Part shown: one piece after another, positions 12,801 through 55,900 of the stretch
How positions within the stretch are numbered: position 1 is the first letter of the stretch
How the letters are laid out: every line of letters starts with the position of its first letter
Origin: Phalacrocorax aristotelis
Taxonomy: Eukaryota > Chordata > Aves > Suliformes > Phalacrocoracidae
DNA length: 64,000 nt
Direction of reading: 5' to 3'
Assembly (NCBI RefSeq): GCF_949628215.1
Contig: NC_134279.1
Coordinates: 48,658,266 to 48,722,265, forward strand
The notes under the pieces: generated by a model
Seen by the model: the letters and a program-made list of their open reading frames with translations, nothing else
Told to the model about the DNA's origin: nothing
The model's database searches: none
Position numbers and translations under genes: made by a program

Positions 12801-13796
12801 AACCTGACTGCTGCTGTGGTTCCTGAATGACAGGGAGTAACGAACAAGTTACAGTGATGTCCCTAATAGGTTGTATTCCAGGTCTTCATGCAGGGTTGCT
12901 TCGGGGCTGCAGCTGAGATAAATATACTCCACACCAGTGTGCTCATTTTTGCTACTTTCACTGTGGCTCAGTCAAGGGTTTTTGGCATCGTGAGGAATAA
13001 ACGCAGATTGTGCTGCTGTTAGGTTCATGTGGGCCTACTCCTTGGTCAGAACATACTTATGTCTGTTTGGGATATTCTTGGCCTTTTTTCCTTACAATTT
13101 CAAATCCCAGTCCTGTACTTGGTGTCATGTGTGCCCTGCCCTGCCAGCTCGTTGCATCCTTGATGCGCTCGGAAGACGAGGCAAGGATAAAATTCCCCAC
13201 TTTGTATCCTTGGTTGTCACCTACTAGCAGCTGCCAGCTTTAAGCTGATAGTGCAACTAGGTGCTTGATGTATGATCCTGGGCTTGTTAGGTATAAAGGA
13301 CCTGTACTATCTTTTGGCCTGTGCTGTTCTTTTGGATGCTTCCAAAAGCAGCATCCAATTGTTTCCCCTGTCTATAACACCAGCCATTATAGTGCCCCCA
13401 GATTGTGGCTGGCATGACCACTCTTCTCTCCATCCATCCAGGCAACCCTGTGTTGCAAAGGTAGGGTGGTATTTGCCCCCGTGCCCACCCGTGTGCCTCC
13501 AGCTGCCTGATATTTTGTAGCAAAAGAGAGAATGGTCTTTGATCCTGGCACCCTCTACTGCTCTCCAAGCTGCCTGGGATCCCTGGCCCGGTCTTTGCAT
13601 GGGGGCTGTTGCTTCTCACAGCTGACTTCCGTGGTTGCCTGACATGGTGTAAAAAGGTGTACTGGATAGGGTTGGTCTTGCTCCCCGGTTGCTGTTAAAC
13701 CCTTTCTGCACTCAAGTGCGTGCACCGTGCAAGGGAAGGGCGTGAAGCGGCGCCTGGCAGATGGAGTTAATATTTGGTATTAGGGATTTTAATTAA
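9820..13796. other. TLR3 3' UTR and TLR3-FAM149A intergenic region
   Basis: AT-rich and without recognisable genes. Variant poly(A) signals ATTAAA occur at 10268 and 10656, and an AATAAA at 12542, but I cannot say which ends TLR3. A short CR1 3' remnant lies near 12058. Base composition rises toward GC from about 13400 into the FAM149A CpG island. Confidence 0.6.
12058..12105 (+). mobile_element. CR1 3'-end remnant
   Basis: The string ggtcgggctagatgatca followed by atgatcttttctggacctt resembles the conserved CR1 3' terminus. The same terminus is seen at 6315-6345 in the longer copy. It is short and diverged, so this is tentative. Confidence 0.5.
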
Positions 13797-45454
<31,658 letters not shown>

Positions 45455-45649
45455 CCTAGTTTAGGAAGAAACAGAAACCCCCTGCACTGAACAGAAGACT
45501 GAAGTGCTGAATTTGCCAGCTGGTATCCTGTGAAACAAAGAATATGTGCAGTATGCTGGTTTCTGAGCCTTGCAATCCTCAGCATGCCTGCATTGCCTTC
45601 TTTTAAAGCTGTCTGACCAGAGGTTAGATTAAAAATCAGAGCAAAATGA

Positions 45650-45655
45650 AATAAA
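45650..45655 (+). other. FAM149A: FAM149A candidate polyadenylation signal
   Basis: Canonical AATAAA about 195 bases after the stop codon. Longer 3' UTR forms are possible. Confidence 0.55.
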
Positions 45656-47330
45656 TGGTTGAGGTGTCTGTTCTGTTTGCAGAGTCAAGATGCTGCTGCT
45701 CCTGCTGCTGCACTTTCTTCTCAGGCATTCCTCCTTTTCCTGTCTTTCCTTAGGGAATTGTTTTTCTACCTATAGAAGCAAATAAGTTATGTTTAAGCTG
45801 TGAAGTCCTGTTCCCACTTTTTTGTGTTTCCTCAGTGTTAAAGATGTTCTAGTCTGTCCAAACATCAGTCATATATAAAAATAATACTTCTAAACAGGAG
45901 TTTGTGGTATCTCCTCTTTAACCGTTATTTTAACGTTTCTGTTTTTCAGTCTGTCTGGTTATTGCAGTTGCTCTCTTGTAAATATTGTCTGTCCCTGCCT
46001 TTTCTTCTTCCTTTAATTCTTTTAGATGGAATTCGTTCATTGCCTCTGCTTACACTGTTCTAGTCATCAGTAACTATGGGAACTGCTGGGATAAACTTTG
46101 TTTACAGGGAGCAATGTTTTCCCTGCCAGGCCAAACATGTTTATAGAAGCTGAACAGTTGAATCTGTTTTCTGACAAGTCAGTAAGACTGATCCACTTCT
46201 TGAGATTTCTTATAAAATATTGCCTGTTATTGTACAAATTAATCATATTTTGAAATATCCAAGCCTTCAAAGTTTTAACATGAAAATATGTACTTAACTG
46301 ACGAAAGAGTTATTCCATACCTCTTTGTGTAGACCCAAATGCAAAGATCAAAGAGGAGATTGGGATGGTGTTCTGCCTAGAGATCGCAGCCCTGATCAGG
46401 TCCCTGGCTATTAGTACTGTGTGCATTTGCAGCCAGGGATTCCTTGTTCCATCAGAGAGCGAGCAGTTGAAGCAGATGTGGTTGAAGAGCTGTTGAAGGG
46501 GAAAGGGAGGAGGAATAAAACTTAAGTTTTGGCCAAATTGTGCAGTTAAGAACAGAATCAGTTTCTTCTACTTGGGAACTAATACCAGTTCTCCTCACTT
46601 CTTTTTATGAATGTTCGAGGATTTGTAATCCAAGGCAAAACACTTGTAATCTATATTTTATATCTGTACTGTTAATCAGATTTCTGTTTTTTGTAAATGT
46701 CATCAAGAGCTGCATTCTTTTGAGTAAATGAAAGTATTTTTAAATTACTTGCCTGGCTTAGTATTTTTTTCTTTGGCTACACTAAGTTTACTGGTGATGA
46801 TGTGGTATAGTTATGTGAGAAAGCAGAATGATTTTGCTTTGGAGTTGCAGGTCGATTTCATACAGTTGCGGGTCAATTTGATGCAGTTTATTCAGAAATC
46901 TCAGGTGAAAGATGACATAACATTAAAACTTCATTTAAGTCTTCTTCGGTGGTGTGTCCAAAATATACTTTTACTCTCATGAGCACTCCCTCCTGTACTA
47001 TATAGATATTAACAAGAATGCAGAGAAACGATGGCAAAATCTGGCCCTAACCATCTTGTGGCACTTCATGGCAACCCAGATCGTACGTGTGGACTAAATG
47101 AAAGGATGAATATGCACCGGTTTGGTTCTGTAATGGCAGAAGTGGGAACCACACAGTGAAGAGTGGCTCATCATCTGGTGCTTCATGAAAGAGAGGAGAT
47201 TGCTGACCTCTGAAGTGATGGAACTCAGTCACTGGATTTCTGAATGGAGAGAAGAGCAGAGCAATAAGCACCTGCTTTTCCAACTTGAAAGATGTGCTAA
47301 TTACTACAGTGGCAATGGAGTGATCTCAGG
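45656..47330. other. FAM149A-CYP4V2 intergenic, first part
   Basis: No gene recognised. The small frame at 46728-46982 has hydrophobic residues but no homology I know. Remaining FAM149A 3' UTR may extend into it. Confidence 0.5.
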
Positions 47331-48127
47331 TTGCAGAGGAGAGTGAAGAGGGATGTTTGCTGGCTACTGTGGAAGTGTTTTAATACTTTTCAATTTTAGT
47401 CAGTTTTCAGGCACCTAACAGAATCATGGGTCATCTACATCCTGATGATGTGTTGGATAGAGTTCTTCACTCCTCATTTTTATTTTTTTCTCATTGTTGT
47501 GAGAAATAAGTCTCCCTTTCCATACTACCTGCACACCTAAGTATTTACAAAGGCTACTTGTGCACAACAGTGTTGCTGAAGTGAATGTATTTGTAAATCT
47601 GGACCTCTAGCGCCGTGATACAACAGCAGCTGCTGTCAACTGGGCCCTGTACTTACTTGGACATAATCCCAAATCCAAGAAGGAAATTCACAGAAAACTG
47701 GACGAGGTTGGTTGGTATGTTTTCCATTTCCTCCTTTATCAAGTTTGAAGAAGTGGAGGTAGGGACATGTGGCCATTTGCAGCTTTAAATAGCTAGAGGT
47801 AGTTGGGATGGGTGCTGGAAGGTCTGCCAGAGAGAGTACTGAGAGATTTCCCAAGTGCAGGGCAGGATTTTTCTCTCCTGGTATTTTTTTGTTTGTTTTT
47901 GTTTTTACTGTGAAGCAGTTTATAGAAAGTCACTTGTTTGCTGTTGTTTTGACCCTTCTCCCTTTCTCTTTTCTCCTCAGGAGGGTATCAAGTACCAAAG
48001 GGCACAGATATTCTTGTCATAATTTATGCCCTGCACAGAGACCCCAAGATCTTCCCTGAGCTGGAGGAGTTAAGGCCTCTGAGCGATTCTTCCCCAAAAA
48101 TTGTAAGGGAAGGCACCCGTATGCTTT
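47331..48127 (+). pseudogene. Partial CYP4V2 duplicate (exon 8 and exon 10 homologues)
   Basis: Direct-orientation copy of 61284-62452 including intron sequence: the string atggactctagc-type intron words, ggatgtttgct, cagttttcaggca, gtaaatctggacctctag and gcagggcaggat recur in the same order. The exon 8 copy is 47611-47714: about 15 mismatches in 103 bases by eye, the I-helix GHDTT changed to RRDTT, and one extra base just before the donor. The exon 10 copy starts at 47981, has a two-base insertion near 48079 that breaks the frame, and stops matching at about 48127, before the haem cysteine. The exon 9 region is deleted. It cannot encode a P450. It lies 1.6 kb upstream of CYP4V2 exon 1. Confidence 0.92.
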
Positions 48128-48229
48128 CCAGATATTTAATGTTGTTGGTAGTTTGCATGTATCCATCACTTTGTAACTGATGTCTCTGGTCTCATTAGGG
48201 GGCAATGTGGAGGAAATTTCACCCCCATT

Positions 48230-48640
48230 TTCGCTTCAATCTTGCAATGGTTTCATGGTAGGCTTTTCAGCTGGTGTAGGTGTGAAGGCATTGTCAGCGG
48301 AGGTGCTGTTGAGGTGGCCTCTGTGAGAAGAGGTCAGAGAAGGGAACACAGCTGGTTTCTGCTGGCTCCATAGTGGACCTAATGCAGGACACAGCTGAGC
48401 CCAACAGCCAAGCTGGTGGTGCCTCTGTGTTAAAGAAAGGGTACAAAAAATGCTGGGTAGACAGAGGAGGAGGGGGCAAAAAGAGAGTGAAACAGCAGTA
48501 CAGACACCAAGGTCAGTGAAGGAGGAGTTGATGCTCCAAGCACCAGAGCGGAGGTTCCCCAGCATCCCATGGAGAAGCTATGCTGGAGCAGGTTTATCCT
48601 GAAAAGCTGCAGACTATGGAGGGGACCCATGCTGGAGCAG
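48230..48640 (-). repeat. Probable avian interspersed repeat, class uncertain
   Basis: On the minus strand, blocks such as ctccttcactgaccttggtg, tctgtactgctgtttcactc and ttctttaacacagaggc in this order match a sequence I associate with many bird loci. It has an open minus-strand frame of about 109 codons without known homology. I cannot decide whether it belongs to a LINE 5' region or another class. Confidence 0.45.
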
Positions 48641-49669
48641 AAGAAAAGGGTCATCAGCCCTTCCTTAGCTTCTGATGTTCTGAGCTTTCTCTATTTGTGT
48701 TTCTTGTCTTAGTTGCTTTGTTTATGCTGTTTGTTGGTTTACTGAAAATGCTGGTGCAGTAAATTTTGATACAAAACAGACAGGAGAAACATGACCGTGG
48801 CTATAAGAAGCTTTTGTGGTATATTCAGGGGGTGAAGTGTAGCGAATTGGGTGTAAGCCATACTGCCATTTCTGAATGAACTGAACTTCTGTTTGACCAC
48901 AAGGTTTCTGAGCGTTGGAAGCTTTGATGAACAGGTACTTGGCAGCCTTGCAGCAGTGAGAAGAGACCCTGGATCCTCCTGAGGCAGGAAGGGCAGCAGG
49001 GTTTATGGTGGATATGGCACCATGTCTACCAAAGCACTTTGCAAGCATACAGGTGCTGGTGCTGCCAGTCATTTTACTGGCACCCTTTAGCCTGTGACTG
49101 TGTTCAACAGTGAGATCAGCAAAGGTGGATTGAGAGGAGAAGCATCCATGTGCTTTGCAGTGCTTTTCTTGATCATGAGTCTGTATGGGTTCTGGTTTGT
49201 GTAACCCTTTGAGCCATTAACCCAACTTAAGAAAGGTGCTCTCCATCTGAAGCACTTAAAACCCTTCAGGCATCGTGTTGGAAAGCACTGGAGCAGTTCT
49301 GTATGGCAAAATGCTGTTTCCTGAGCATGTGAAAACAGATGGAGAAAGGCCATGTTGAGAAAATCCATCCTCCCCAAATCAGCAAAAAGGCGGTCTTTCT
49401 CTTGACAGTGGTTTGTGTCTCTTCCTTCTGAGGTATTGCACAGGACTGCAAAGAACTTCCTCACTCTTCACTTGACTCAGAGGAGCCAAGTGAGGGCAAG
49501 CAAACGGCCCTGTTCCCTGTGGTTGCTCTGCCTCTCTGCATGTGTTTTTTATATCTTTGTTTATTTTCCTGGGAGGAAACTGCACTGCCAGGCCTTGTGA
49601 CAGCTCCGCCTCCCACTCTTGTGACCCGGATCCTGGCGCACTCAGCCTGCTGCAGCGCGGTAGCAGTAC

Positions 49670-49722
49670 GTACAGGCAGAGGCAGGTACAGGCAGTGGCA
49701 GATAGAGGCAGTGGCAGTTCCC
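49670..49722. repeat. Imperfect GGCAG-type short tandem repeat
   Basis: Repeated caggcagaggcaggtacagg-like units in the CYP4V2 5' leader, 45-95 bases before the start codon. Confidence 0.75.
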
Positions 49723-49764
49723 CAGTAGGGACCAAGGCTTAGAGCAGGAGGCTGGGAGGCGGCA

Positions 49765-49975
49765 ATGGAGGTCGTAGAGGGAGCTGCAGGGGGACCCCAG
49801 CTGCTGCATTTTGGGGCTGGGGTCATGGCTCTGCTGTTGACAGCTGTGGCTGTGTGCTCCCTGCCCTCCCTGATGGATTACTGGAGGCGATGGTGGGTAA
49901 TGAAGCCAATCCCAGGTATCAGCCCCTGCTATCCTGTGCTGGGAAACGCTCTACTCTTGGAGCGGGGAGGAGAAG
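49765..49975 (+). CDS. CYP4V2: CYP4V2 exon 1
   Basis: Encodes the lumenal N-terminus, the hydrophobic anchor ([17 protein letters not shown]) and the [20 protein letters not shown] hinge. Phase 1 out at gtaagg. Confidence 0.94.
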
Positions 49976-52900
49976 GTAAGGGCAGCTCACTGCATAGCCC
50001 AGCTGTGAGGTCCCTGCACTGTGTGGGGCTTTGCTGGAGGAGCCAGTGCTGGTGAGGTGCTTGGATGGTCAAGCTGTGCCTGGCTGGGGGCAGGTTGTAG
50101 GGCGTGCCATCGCCTTTAGGTCTCTCTGGGGCTGTGGGCACCCTGCAGAGGGGAACTGTTTGAGACGTGGGCAGTGGAGGGGAAAGGAGAGGAACTGCAA
50201 AATATGGAGTTGTTATCAGTCCAAGATTCACTGGAGGTTCAGTCTGACAGTGGCTTCCAGATGCTGGTGCTGGACTTGGACCCATTTCCAGTTGTTGGTG
50301 AGGTGGAGCATGAATGCTGTGGAATGTGTATTTATGACAGGGAGGCATGCTGAGTGCTCTCTCAGGAAGAGCTGTTTCACAACACAGAGCACTGTCCCCA
50401 TGGCTGTTAGCTGTGATCCAAACAAGGCTTTAGCTTGCGGAGGAAAAATACTTCTTTAAAAAATTGTCTTCCCCCAAGTAAGAATGTGCAAGGGACATTA
50501 GCATGCTGAGTTGCTGGATCATTTTCCAAATTAGCTGTGCCTTAGATTTATGTGTTAAATGCAAAAGAACTTCCTGGGTTTTTGCAGTACAGCCCTCAGA
50601 GCAAACCCTTCTGTTCTTGCATCGATCAATGGTACCTTCTTTTTGCCAGGTGCCTGAGAGAGCAGTGATGTGCTACGTGTTCCCTTTACATTTTGCACAG
50701 GAGCATATTTCTTGAGGAGTCTGTGGTGTGAAAGCAGCTCTGGCTGTGCTGTCAGTGGACTAGCAGACTCTTCTGGTGTGTTTGTGATGCCTGCGTATGC
50801 CAGTCTGCTCTGTCCACGTGCGTTTTTGGGTGCACTGCCAGGTATGCTGCCAGAAGAGAGAGCATCTGGGTCACGGGAGTGCAGTGAATCTGAGTATGTA
50901 GCATGGATGTGCACATTGTCCAGTGCTGATACATGCTGAGACATGGTCTCTCTATTCACACGGGAACACACTCGCATCTTTCCTCTGGATCCAACCCCAT
51001 ATCTAAATACAGATATGAAAGATCTTTCTTTGGAAGTGAGGGCAAGCAGCTTTCCCTGAAGTTGACTTTGGGGAAGCAGCAGCAGGATCATAGTCAGGAT
51101 GTGTACAGGAGCCTGACTGAGAGAGAAATATTTTTTCTTAATTTTCCTCCTTTTCAAATGTTCTTTAAAAAACAAATGGCTTCTCTTTCCAGAAAGCTAC
51201 TTGATGGAGACTCTTATGTTCTATGGAGTCTCTCATCTCCTTTGTTAGCAGGAGTCACATAGCCTTCATGCTTTAGTAAAGTCCATGACCATCCATCTTT
51301 TTCTTGTTTGTTTATGTAAAAGTGAGTGAAGTTTGTGGGTTTTAATATTTTTCATTAAAAATATGACAATTAAAAAACCTCAGTTTTTTAGAAAAAATAA
51401 TAAAGTTTTATACCAGAAAGAAAAATTACTTTTCATCTGATAGGGATTTTATTCATTGGTATTGGTAGGCAAATGCTGGAAAATTATGATATTTTAATCA
51501 TGGTGATGCTAGGAAAAAACTATTAAAAATAGTAAAAGAATCTGACAGTCTTAAGCCTTTTGAATGAGGTATCACTAGAACTTTGCTTAAGACTAGGGAA
51601 TGCTGTATTTGGGTATCTATTAGGAAACTAGTTTTTTTCCTTTTGTTTTTTTCTTTGATTTGAGGGCCTTTGAATTTTCAATTCTGCAGAGACTTTGGAG
51701 TCATTTATTTTTTAATCTGGTTTCTGAAAGGGCAAAGGCATGTTTAACCTTTGAAATTCCTGATAGTGGCCGCCACCTCTAGAATTGCAGAATGAACCTG
51801 ATTGCCCTCTGTGATGAGATAGCTGTATCTGTGAGCAAGGGAAGAGCAGTATCACGGAATCATAGGTTGGAAGGGAGCTCAGGGATCATCTAGTCCAACC
51901 TCTCTAGGAAGAGCACAGTCTGGACACGATGGCCCAGCACCCTGTCCAGCTGACTCTTGAAAGTGTCCAACGTGGCCAAGTCAACCACTTCCCTGGGGAG
52001 ATCATTCCAATGGGTGACTGTCCTCACTGTGAAAAATTTTCCTCTTGTGTCCAATCGGGATCTCCCCAAGAGCAACTTGTGTCCATTCCCCCTTGTCCTC
52101 TCCATGTGACTCCATGTGAAAAGGGAGTCTCCATCTCCTTTGTAGCTGCCCCTCAAGTACTGGTACATGGTGATGAGATCCCCTCTGAGCCTCCTTTTCT
52201 CAAGGCTGAACAAACCCAGCTCTCCCAGCCTATCCTCGTATGGCAGCTTCCCAGGCCTGTGATCATCATGGTGGCCCTTCTCTGGACCCCTTCCAACCTG
52301 TCCACATCCTTTTTGTATAGCAGGGACCAGAACTGTACACAGTACTCCAGGCGTGGCCTGACAAGTGCTGAGTAGAGTGGGATAATGACTTCTTTATCTC
52401 TGCTGGTGATGCCCTTCCATGCTTTCTGCATCGCTAAACTGATAAGATGCGGACTGGATAAGTGGGTAATAATGTGGGTGGAAAATTGGCTGGATTGTTG
52501 AGCTCATGGCTATTAAGCCCAACTGGCAGCTGGACAATAGTAGTGTATCTCAGGTAGACTGTGGCATAAATGATCCCATGAGCCTTTGTGCCATTAGAGA
52601 TGGGGATATCTGAATTGTCAAATCCACAGTGGCCCTGTAAGTGATCACTTACTCTTCAGTAAGGTTTCTAAAAGGACAAGAGTGGAGTTTAACTGTGGAG
52701 CAGCTAGCGGTCAAAAGCCCCTGCTAGAATTGCGAACGATCACTGATGGGTAGGGCTGTGAGAGGGCAAGAGGATTTAGGCATGTTGGAGTCAGAAGTAA
52801 TTTGTTTGCAGACAAGCAATAGCAGTGTAAGGGGTCCAAAGATTTCTTCAGGAGTCCAGCTACCAGAGACTAGGTATTTCAAGTGATTCTGGTTCCTGTG

Positions 52901-55900
52901 CAGTGCTCTGCCATTACTGTGCATGACATCACTTGTGTGTGCACCACAAATGTAGTACCTGTCAATGAGGTCTCAGATGGGAAAAGGCTCGATGCTGTAT
53001 TTAAAGTGTCTTGATGTAGCATTTTGGCTAATGTCAGATAAGCTAAAATGTAAGCATAGCCTTGATAAAGTTTGATTTCGCTCTAATTGGTACAAAGAGC
53101 ATTGCAATACAGAAGGCCCATACTGCAGTGCTTTGAGACTGCTTAGTCAAACTGCCTTATCTACAGCTAGGATGGGTTTCTCTAGAATACAGTGCCTTCA
53201 AGAGTGCAGACATGCACCTTGGTCATAGTGGCAAGATAAAACTACAACAGAAACACAATGACAGTGCATATGGTGAAAAAGAGTTCATTACAGGAGTCTT
53301 GTTTATTCAGCAAAACCCCCTTTTTAGGAATTCTAATATGTTTTTTTCATTCCAGATTTTTTTAAACAACTGCAAGTTTTTGTTGAACAGTTGAGGAGTT
53401 GGCCATTGTTCAAACTTTGGATAGGACCACTGCCTGTCATGATTTTGTATCACCCTGACAGTGTGGAGGTGAGTGTGCTTGTCTCCTGTCTATTCTACTG
53501 TCCTGCAAAGCAGTGTTCAACCTCTTAGTTTCTATTCTTTTAATTTAATTTTTGCAAAAAAAAGTTAGTGATCTTACTTGAGATTTTCCTCTGACCCAGT
53601 GCTAAAGAAAGGCTAAAAGCAGAAGAATATTTTCTTTGGAAAAAAATAAGTACTGAAGATGGCCAGCAAATGAAAGCACTGACTCGGTATGTTTTATAAA
53701 AGAAGCATCTCCTTTAGCTTTGTTTTCACACGTGTGAAACCTTCTACTCCCAAGATTGGAACAGACAAGCAGATAGGGAAGATGGGATCTCTGAAATAAG
53801 GATAGAACATTATGAAATGCAGGTTGCAATGCTTGTGTCTGACTCCTGCATTAGAATTTAGTGAGTCTGTCTTGATGCCATGAAATGTACTCATTAGTTT
53901 TGCTACTGACAATGATTGTCCCTGAACTGGGAAGACAGAGTTGGTTGGTTGTTGGAGTGTTTACTGAAGAGATAATACTTCTTGTGAGTTTGGTTAAGGC
54001 TGGAAACCTTTGAGTTTTCTCTGAGCTCTGCCTGTGACATTCTAACACAGATTTTTCTTCTTCAGGAGGATAAAGGGACTGGAAGTGGTCATTTTTGAGT
54101 ATTTCATTGTTTCTCTTACTTGAAAGTCTTGAGGATATGAACTCAATGTTCCCCCTGTGTACCAGCTTGTACTGAAATATTGTGCATTTTGCTGAGGTTT
54201 GGGGCATTTTCTGTGGAGGAACTGAGGCTGTGTGAAGTAATCTCAGCTGAAGAAATATCTCCATCTAACAAGTGATGTTTTTTCCTCTCCTTCCATTTTT
54301 TCTGACAGGTTATTCTGAGCAGTTCGAAACACATAGAAAAATCGTACCTGTACAAATTCTTGCAGCCGTGGCTGGGCACTGGGCTTCTGACGAGGTATAG
54401 TGAAATGCAGGTGCATTGCTGTCTTTTTGGAATTTGCGGGGTATATGATAGGAAGAGGGCTTGGTGACAGGAATACTTGTGTGTATCTCTGGACAGAGAT
54501 GTAGATGATAGCTGTAGGAGTCTTATTCCTTGTGATGGTCTTGGTTGCTCTTTAGCAGCTAATGTCTGATAAAAATCTTTTGGCATTATCTATTTCTTGG
54601 CAAATTTTGCCATTGTTTCTTTTTTGCGCAGGGACTTGAATGAATGTGAGTTTTTGGGAACTTGTAACCTATGGCAAGTGGTATCTTTTAGTCTGCAAGG
54701 CTGCATGCTGGATGTTTTTAATGTTGTGATGCGTGTTGGGTGGTTCGACTGTGGCAGAACTGAGACTGTGTGCATTGCTTATCTCAGCTGGTGATGCTGC
54801 AAACCAGTAGGATGGGCCTGAGGCTAGTGATGCTTTGGAGTAGGATGGGAGAGTATCTGCACCCTGTCCTTCATTTCCCTCATGAAGTGGAGGCTCATAA
54901 GTGGTGAGCTTGGGTAAGAGCACAAGTCAGGAGCAGAGGGTGGGAGGAGCAGTGGTGTAAGGGTTTGGTGTCCTCCAGTCTTGGGAGGGTCAAGGATAGT
55001 TTGGTCTGGATGATGCAGATATTCAAGAGTAGAGTGGCTCTGGTGTCTTTGTGCTGCTTCTGTGTATTTGCAAGAAGGTCAGGGTCCACCTGTTAGTAGC
55101 GGAGCTTTGTTGCTTGTTTGGGTCCCTCAGAGGTAAGCTTCTTGTACTTCGTGATGGGACCATGGTGTTGTAAAAGCCAGCTGTGATCACGTGGTGTGGG
55201 AGGCGCAAGTTTATATGAGAAGATAAGGAATGCCTTTTATTCTGTGTTTTGTTCATGGCCCCTAAGAAAGCAATAATCGGTGGCAAAGTGCAGAGAGTTG
55301 AGGTCCGTGGGTGTCAGGCATGGTATATCATCACCGTTAGTCATCTTCCTTACTGGTTGTTTTGTCTCCAGTAGATTTTTGGAGGGGTTTTGACTTCCTT
55401 GGGCTTGCAAAAGCATAATCGAGGAGAACGTTCCAGTCTCCGCTTATTAAGGGCAGTAGTGGTAGACAGCAAGCAGATAAGCTGGCCTGAGGAGTGCCCC
55501 AAAAGCAGCTTAATAGGAGAAGTGGTGTTAATGTTTACCCTGTAAACAGAGCTACCAGTTGTGTGCCTGTGGGGCATGTGATTCAGAAAAAGTGAAAAAG
55601 AAGCCTTAGGAAGCTGGTGTCACCCGCTGTGGCTCCATGCTCTTTCACTGACACGTGGGAGGCGGTTGCCTGTTTCCAAGGAAGTACTTTGTAGCCAGAC
55701 CTTGAGGCAGTCATTTGTGTAATGTCCATGGACCCTAGTTCTCTGCAACCCTCATCTCCTAGTCAGTGGATAAAGGCAAGCATGAATGGTGATTCACAGA
55801 GACAATGTGATGAGTTGAAGCCTTGGTGCTGAATAGCAAGTTTGTCCTATAGATGGCTTCTGCTTGATGCTTCTGAGCCTGTGCACTGAGCAACCACAAG

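Larger units (their letters stand above)
48128..49764. other. Region upstream of CYP4V2, including its promoter
   Basis: Contains a probable interspersed repeat at 48230-48640 and, near 49570-49764, the moderately GC-rich 5' leader of CYP4V2. I see no TATA box I would trust. Overlapping open frames on both strands at 48700-49830 look like chance. Confidence 0.5.
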
